NCBI RefSeq assembly: GCF_007990265.1
Contig: NZ_BJWH01000005.1
Location: forward strand, 62,001-126,000
Reading direction: 5' to 3'
Source: Cellulomonas terrae
GTDB lineage: Bacteria; Actinomycetota; Actinomycetes; Actinomycetales; Cellulomonadaceae
DNA: 64,000 nucleotides
The stretch's first letter is position 1. The number at the start of each line of letters is the position of its first letter. Positions 60,302-64,000 of this stretch are shown here, piece after piece. The translations under genes and the position numbers were made by a program. Under the pieces are notes generated by a model. It was given only the letters and a program-made list of their open reading frames with translations. It ran no database searches and was not told where the DNA came from.

Positions 60302-61816
60302 ATGAACCGTCTCGTCGTCCCGTCCCAGCCCACCGGCCGCCTCTCGGACGCGTGGCGCGAGTGCGTCGGCACCGGCCGCCTCAACCTCGCCCTGCGCGCC
60401 GACTACCAGGAGTCCGCCGCGCTCGTGCAGCGCGAGATCGGCTTCCGGTACATCCGCGGCCACGGCCTGCTCTCCGACGACATGGGTGTCCTGCGCCAGT
60501 CGGAGGGCGTGACCCGGTACTCGTTCACCTACGTGGACCAGGTGGTCGACTCGTACCTGCGGATCGGGCTGAAGCCGTTCCTGGAGCTGGGCTTCATGCC
60601 CTCGGCGCTCGCGTCGGGGGACCAGACGGTGTTCTGGTGGAAGGGCAACGTGACGCCACCGCGCTCGCACGACGACTGGGCCGCGCTGGTCCGTGCGGTG
60701 CTGCGGCACCTGATCGACCGCTACGGCCTGGACGAGGTGCGCACCTGGCCGATCGAGGTGTGGAACGAGCCGAACCTGACGGTCTTCTGGCAGGGCGCCG
60801 ACAAGGCCGCGTACTTCCGGCTCTACGAGGCGACCGCCCGGGCCGTCAAGGACGTCGACGCGTCCCTGCAGGTCGGTGGCCCGGTCCTGTCGCCCGGGTC
60901 CGACGAGTGGTGGGCACCGTTCGCCGACTTCGTCGCGGCGCGGGACGTGCCCATCGACTTCGTGAGCCGCCACGCGTACTCGTCCGGACCCGTCCAGCAG
61001 GTGCCGTTCGGCGTCTACCAGACGTTCGAGCCGCCGCAGGACCTGCTCGACCAGTTCGACGCCCCCCGCCGCTACCTCGAGGGCACTGCGCTCGCGGGCC
61101 TGCCGGTCCACATCAGCGAGTTCAACACCTCCTACCGGCCGGACAACCCGGTCCACGACACCGCCTGGAACGCCACCTACCTGGCGCCCGTGCTGGCCGG
61201 CGGCGGGGACCTGGTCGACTCGTTCTCGTACTGGACGTTCTGCGACGTGTTCGAGGAGGCGGACATCCCGACGTCGCTGTTCCACGGCGGCTTCGGGCTG
61301 CTGACCCACCGCCAGGTGCGCAAGCCGACCTACCACCTGTACGCGTTCATGGCCCGGCTCGGCGGGTCCGTCCTCGCCCGCGGCGTGGACCACCTCGTGT
61401 GCCGCGACGACGACGGGCGCGTGACCGTGCTCGCGTGGCAGCCGGTGGGGGGCTCCGACGACGGTCCCTACGGTTCGGCGCCGGCGACGCACGAGCTCCG
61501 GCTGCGGGTGCCGGTGGCCACGTCGAGCACCGCGGTCGTCCGGCGCTCCGTCAACGAGACCGAGGGCAACGCCTGGACCGCCTGGCGTGAGCTCGGCCGG
61601 CCGCGGAACCCGTCCGAGCGGACCCTCGACCTGCTCCGCGACGCCTCCGTGCCCGTCGTCCGGCACTCCTCCCTGTCGGCGACCGACGGCCACGTGGACC
61701 TCGACCTCGTGCTCGGGCGGCACGAGGTGACCCTGGTCGAGCTGCTCCCGGTGACCCCCGACGAGCACCCCGGACTGGACGACCGGCGGATCCTCGGCCA
61801 GGACGTGGTGGGATGA
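60302..61816 (+). CDS. GH39 beta-xylosidase
   Basis: 504 residues. Retaining glycosidase with acid/base Glu156 in IEVWNEPNLTVFW and nucleophile Glu273 in VHISEFNTSYRP, both diagnostic of GH39. A TIM barrel (about 1-340) is followed by a beta-sandwich C-terminal domain. It cleaves xylo-oligosaccharides to xylose in the cytoplasm (no signal peptide). The ATG at 60302 has GGAGGTG about 12 bases upstream, longer than ideal; the open frame upstream covers the hairpin and is not coding. The stop overlaps the next ATG. Confidence 0.92.
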   Translation: MNRLVVPSQPTGRLSDAWRECVGTGRLNLALRADYQESAALVQREIGFRYIRGHGLLSDDMGVLRQSEGVTRYSFTYVDQVVDSYLRIGLKPFLELGFMPSALASGDQTVFWWKGNVTPPRSHDDWAALVRAVLRHLIDRYGLDEVRTWPIEVWNEPNLTVFWQGADKAAYFRLYEATARAVKDVDASLQVGGPVLSPGSDEWWAPFADFVAARDVPIDFVSRHAYSSGPVQQVPFGVYQTFEPPQDLLDQFDAPRRYLEGTALAGLPVHISEFNTSYRPDNPVHDTAWNATYLAPVLAGGGDLVDSFSYWTFCDVFEEADIPTSLFHGGFGLLTHRQVRKPTYHLYAFMARLGGSVLARGVDHLVCRDDDGRVTVLAWQPVGGSDDGPYGSAPATHELRLRVPVATSSTAVVRRSVNETEGNAWTAWRELGRPRNPSERTLDLLRDASVPVVRHSSLSATDGHVDLDLVLGRHEVTLVELLPVTPDEHPGLDDRRILGQDVVG

Positions 61817-62499
61817 CGGCCATGGCGACGAAGCCCGACGACGAGCTCGGCACCGGCGCGCTCTCGCGCTGGTCGGCGGTCGTCTACTGGTTCCTCGTGG
61901 TCGAGGGGATGATCCTGCTGACCTCTGCGCCCGGGCTGGTGCTGCTGACGCTGCTCGACCGGGACGTCAGCAACGTCCCGCTCGTCGCGCTCGCGTGCGT
62001 GCCGTTCGGTCCGTCGGTGGCCGCGGCGCTGTTCGCGTGGCGGGTGTTCGCCCGGGACCGTGACCTGTCCCCGGCGCGGCACTTCTGGCGCGGCTACCGG
62101 CTCGACGTCCTCGACGTCCTGCGCTGGTGGGTCCCGACCCTGGCGGTCCTCGCGATCATCGCCGTCAACCTCACGCACCTGGGCGCGACGGGCCTGCCGC
62201 CCGTCCTCGGCGTCGCGCTCGGGGCGGTCGCGCTGCTCGTCGTGCTGTGGTCCGGGCACGCTCTGGTGCTCAGTGCGCTGTTCTCGTTCCGCACCCGCGA
62301 CGTGGCCCGCCTGGGCGCGTACTTCGTGGCGGGCAAGCCCCTGGTCACGCTCGGGTTCGTGTCGGTCCTCGTGCTCACCGCGGCGCTGACCTACGCGTCG
62401 GACTGGCTCCTGGTCCTGCTCGCCGCGCCGCTGACCTACCTGTACGCGCGGACGGCCGCGCCGATGGTCGCGGCGGCCGAGGCCCAGTTCACAGCCTGA
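61813..62499 (+). CDS. DUF624 (YesL-like) membrane protein
   Basis: 228 residues with five or six helices: VVYWFLVVEGMILLTSAPGLVLLTLL, PLVALACVPFGPSVAAALFAW, VLRWWVPTLAVLAIIAVNL and others. The PxGPSxAA segment after helix 1 and the ARHFWRGYR loop are typical of DUF624. These proteins are encoded beside LplB/YtcP/LplA importers for plant oligosaccharides in Bacillus (YesL) and actinobacteria, where their role is unknown. Its start overlaps the GH39 stop (ATGA), and its end overlaps the convergent dehydrogenase by 11 bp. Confidence 0.85.
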   Translation: MTAMATKPDDELGTGALSRWSAVVYWFLVVEGMILLTSAPGLVLLTLLDRDVSNVPLVALACVPFGPSVAAALFAWRVFARDRDLSPARHFWRGYRLDVLDVLRWWVPTLAVLAIIAVNLTHLGATGLPPVLGVALGAVALLVVLWSGHALVLSALFSFRTRDVARLGAYFVAGKPLVTLGFVSVLVLTAALTYASDWLLVLLAAPLTYLYARTAAPMVAAAEAQFTA

Positions 62500-63487
62500 C
62501 CACCGTCTTGCCGGTCGTCTCGCCGCGCATCATCGCCAGGAACGCGTCGACCGCGTGGTCCAGGCCGTCGATGACCGTCTCGTCGTACGCGATCCGGCCG
62601 GCGGCGAACCAACCCCGCATGTCCGCGAGGAACGCCGGGTAGTGCTGCAGGTGGTACGGGACGGTGAACCCGCGCAGGGTGAGGCCCTGCTGGATGATCC
62701 GCGCCAGGTTCCGCGGTCCCGGCTGCGGGTGCTCGTCGTTGTACCCGGAGATCGCGCCGCACAGCGCGACCCGCCCGTCGCGCCGCAGGGCGCCGAGGGC
62801 CGCCTCCAGGTGCGCGCCGCCGACGTTGTCGAAGTACACGTCGATCCCGTCCGGCGCGGCCGCGCGCAGCTGGCGGTACAGGTGACCGTCCTTGTAGTCG
62901 AAGGCCGCGTCGAACCCGTACCGCTCCTGCACGAGCGCCACCTTCTCGGGCGACCCGGCCGAACCCACCACCCGCGACGCGCCCTTGAGCTTCGCGACCT
63001 GCCCGACCACCGACCCGACCGCGCCCGCCGCGCCGGAGACGAAGACGACCTCGCCGGGCTGCATCGACGCGATCTGGAGGAGCCCGAGGTGCGCGGTGAA
63101 CCCCGTCAGGCCGAGCACCCCGAGGTACGCCGACAGCGGGACACCGTCGTCGACCACGCGGAACTGGCCGGCGTCACCCTGCGCGACGTCGCGCCAGCCC
63201 AGGTCGTGGCTCACCGCAGCGCCGACGGGCACGTCCGCCGAGGTCGACGCCACCACCCGGCCGACCGCGCCGCCGGTCATCGTGGCGTCCAGCGCGAACG
63301 GCGGGACGTACGACTCGGCGTCGTTCATGCGGCCGCGCATGTACGGGTCGACCGAGAGGAACGCGTTGGCGACGCGCACCTGGTCCCCGTCCAGCTCGGG
63401 CAGGTCGACCGTGACGGTGCGGAAGTCCTCGGGCACCGGCCACCCTTGCGGCCGTCGGACGAGCTGGACCTGGGTGCTGGTGGTCAT
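62489..63487 (-). CDS. NADP-dependent MDR oxidoreductase (CurA/leukotriene B4 dehydrogenase type)
   Basis: 332 residues of the zinc-independent medium-chain reductase family. FLSVDPYMRGRMND is the family N-terminal signature; VFVSGAAGAVGSVVGQVAKLKGASRVVGSAGS binds NADP; FDNVGGAHLEAALGAL follows. Reduces double bonds or ketones of enones and curcumin-like compounds. ATG at 63487. On the minus strand next to the glucuronidase gene, with 19 bp between the two, so it could be cotranscribed with it, though its function is unrelated to xylan. Confidence 0.9.
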   Translation of the reverse strand: MTTSTQVQLVRRPQGWPVPEDFRTVTVDLPELDGDQVRVANAFLSVDPYMRGRMNDAESYVPPFALDATMTGGAVGRVVASTSADVPVGAAVSHDLGWRDVAQGDAGQFRVVDDGVPLSAYLGVLGLTGFTAHLGLLQIASMQPGEVVFVSGAAGAVGSVVGQVAKLKGASRVVGSAGSPEKVALVQERYGFDAAFDYKDGHLYRQLRAAAPDGIDVYFDNVGGAHLEAALGALRRDGRVALCGAISGYNDEHPQPGPRNLARIIQQGLTLRGFTVPYHLQHYPAFLADMRGWFAAGRIAYDETVIDGLDHAVDAFLAMMRGETTGKTVVRL

Positions 63488-63506
63488 GCGTCGATGATGG
63501 TGCAGG

Positions 63507-64000
63507 TCAGTAGATCGTGCGCCCCGTCGCGTCCGGGACGCCCGACCGGCGGAAGAACGCCGACCGCAGCTGGTCGCGCCACTCGCGGGCGCTGCGCTCC
63601 TGCTCGGCGAGCCGCTCGGTCACGCGGTCGAAGACGGCCTCCGGGACACGACCGTCCAGGGACGCCCACGCGGCAGCCATCCGCACCACGTCGTCGTACC
63701 CGTCCGCGTGCGTGTCGTAGACGTGCTGGATGACGGTCGACCCGCTGTGCAGCACGTGCGTCCACGGGACGTGGTGGAAGAACAGCAGCAGCTCGTCGGG
63801 GCAGGTCTCGACCGACTCGTAGACGTCCCGCCAGGGCGGGGGGTACTGACCGGTGAACCCGGTGCCCGTCGCGCGCGTGCGGTCGACGCCGATGCCGTCG
63901 CGGTCGGCGAAGTGGTACGTGCCCCACGCGGTGTACTCGTAGCCGTCCACGTCGGGGCCGTAGTGATGACCTGGGCGCACCATGAACCCGACGCCGAGCG
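63507..64000 (-). CDS. aguA: GH67 alpha-glucuronidase, C-terminal part (5' end outside window)
   Basis: The frame is open to the window edge, so only the last 160 or so residues are seen, ending [105 protein letters not shown] form the GH67 C-terminal region. It removes 4-O-methylglucuronic acid from aldouronates produced from glucuronoxylan. The Met at 63983 is internal. It closes the aldouronate locus and explains why an LplA-type importer lies next to beta-xylosidases. Confidence 0.93.
   Translation of the reverse strand, partial: LGVGFMVRPGHHYGPDVDGYEYTAWGTYHFADRDGIGVDRTRATGTGFTGQYPPPWRDVYESVETCPDELLLFFHHVPWTHVLHSGSTVIQHVYDTHADGYDDVVRMAAAWASLDGRVPEAVFDRVTERLAEQERSAREWRDQLRSAFFRRSGVPDATGRTIY

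Overview
This window comes from a very GC-rich actinobacterium. Frequent GTG starts, leaderless genes with TANNNT boxes 6-7 nt before the start codon, a class E-type LATTG wall-sorting signal and a close match to the architecture of Cellulomonas fimi CenC all point to Cellulomonas or a near relative (Cellulomonadaceae/Promicromonosporaceae). The genus is inference. I see no rRNA, tRNA, CRISPR array, phage genes or insertion sequence.

Most of the window is a chain of plant-polysaccharide and sugar-acid catabolic units, most with their own LacI-type operator. (1) 1-5.4 kb: the end of an anchored esterase gene, then a GH51 arabinofuranosidase divergent from an operon of a Gfo/Idh/MocA dehydrogenase, a PmoA-like (DUF6807) protein and a cupin. 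(2) 5.4-13 kb: housekeeping and unknown genes: a basic protein, a small membrane protein, a PolI-like polymerase, a GNAT acetyltransferase, an ABC-2 exporter pair and a YcaQ-like protein. (3) 13-22.7 kb: a GH42 beta-galactosidase with a Gfo/Idh/MocA dehydrogenase, then a complete L-rhamnose pathway (LacI repressor, RhaM, RhaI, bifunctional RhaDE, RhaB). (4) 22.7-28.3 kb: an AEC permease, a large CenC-like GH9 endoglucanase that looks wall-anchored, and a divergent CelR-like repressor. (5) 28.3-35.5 kb: an SDR / flavoprotein / SGNH hydrolase operon of unknown substrate, a small SHOCT-domain pair, and a TIM-barrel isomerase with a Gfo/Idh/MocA dehydrogenase. (6) 35.5-46.7 kb: a hexuronate unit with a UxuB-type reductase, LacI, UxaC, Eda, KdgK, a UxaA-type dehydratase, a second LacI, a GntR/FCD regulator and an amidohydrolase. 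(7) 46.7-51.9 kb: a gamma-glutamyltransferase, a secreted GH64-CBM13 beta-1,3-glucanase, TrmL and an aldo/keto reductase. (8) 51.9-64 kb: a glucuronoxylan/aldouronate locus with acetylxylan esterase, LacI, GH3, an LplB/YtcP/LplA-type importer, GH39, a DUF624 protein, a quinone-oxidoreductase-like MDR protein and the 3' end of a GH67 alpha-glucuronidase.

The division of labour is clear: CenC and GH64 carry signal peptides and cut polymers outside, while GH51, GH42, GH3, GH39 and (as known for the family) GH67 are cytoplasmic and finish imported oligosaccharides. The importer has no ATPase gene, so it probably borrows a shared MsiK-type ATPase.

The most unusual structures are a family of long intergenic palindromes in three copies (about 16.2, 21.15 and 51.8 kb), a tandem array formed by repeated duplication of the 3' end of the UxuB-type gene including its stop codon (35.7-35.9 kb), a 28-bp divergent leaderless promoter (50.7 kb), and the uncharacterised SDR/flavoprotein/SGNH operon (28.6-32.5 kb).
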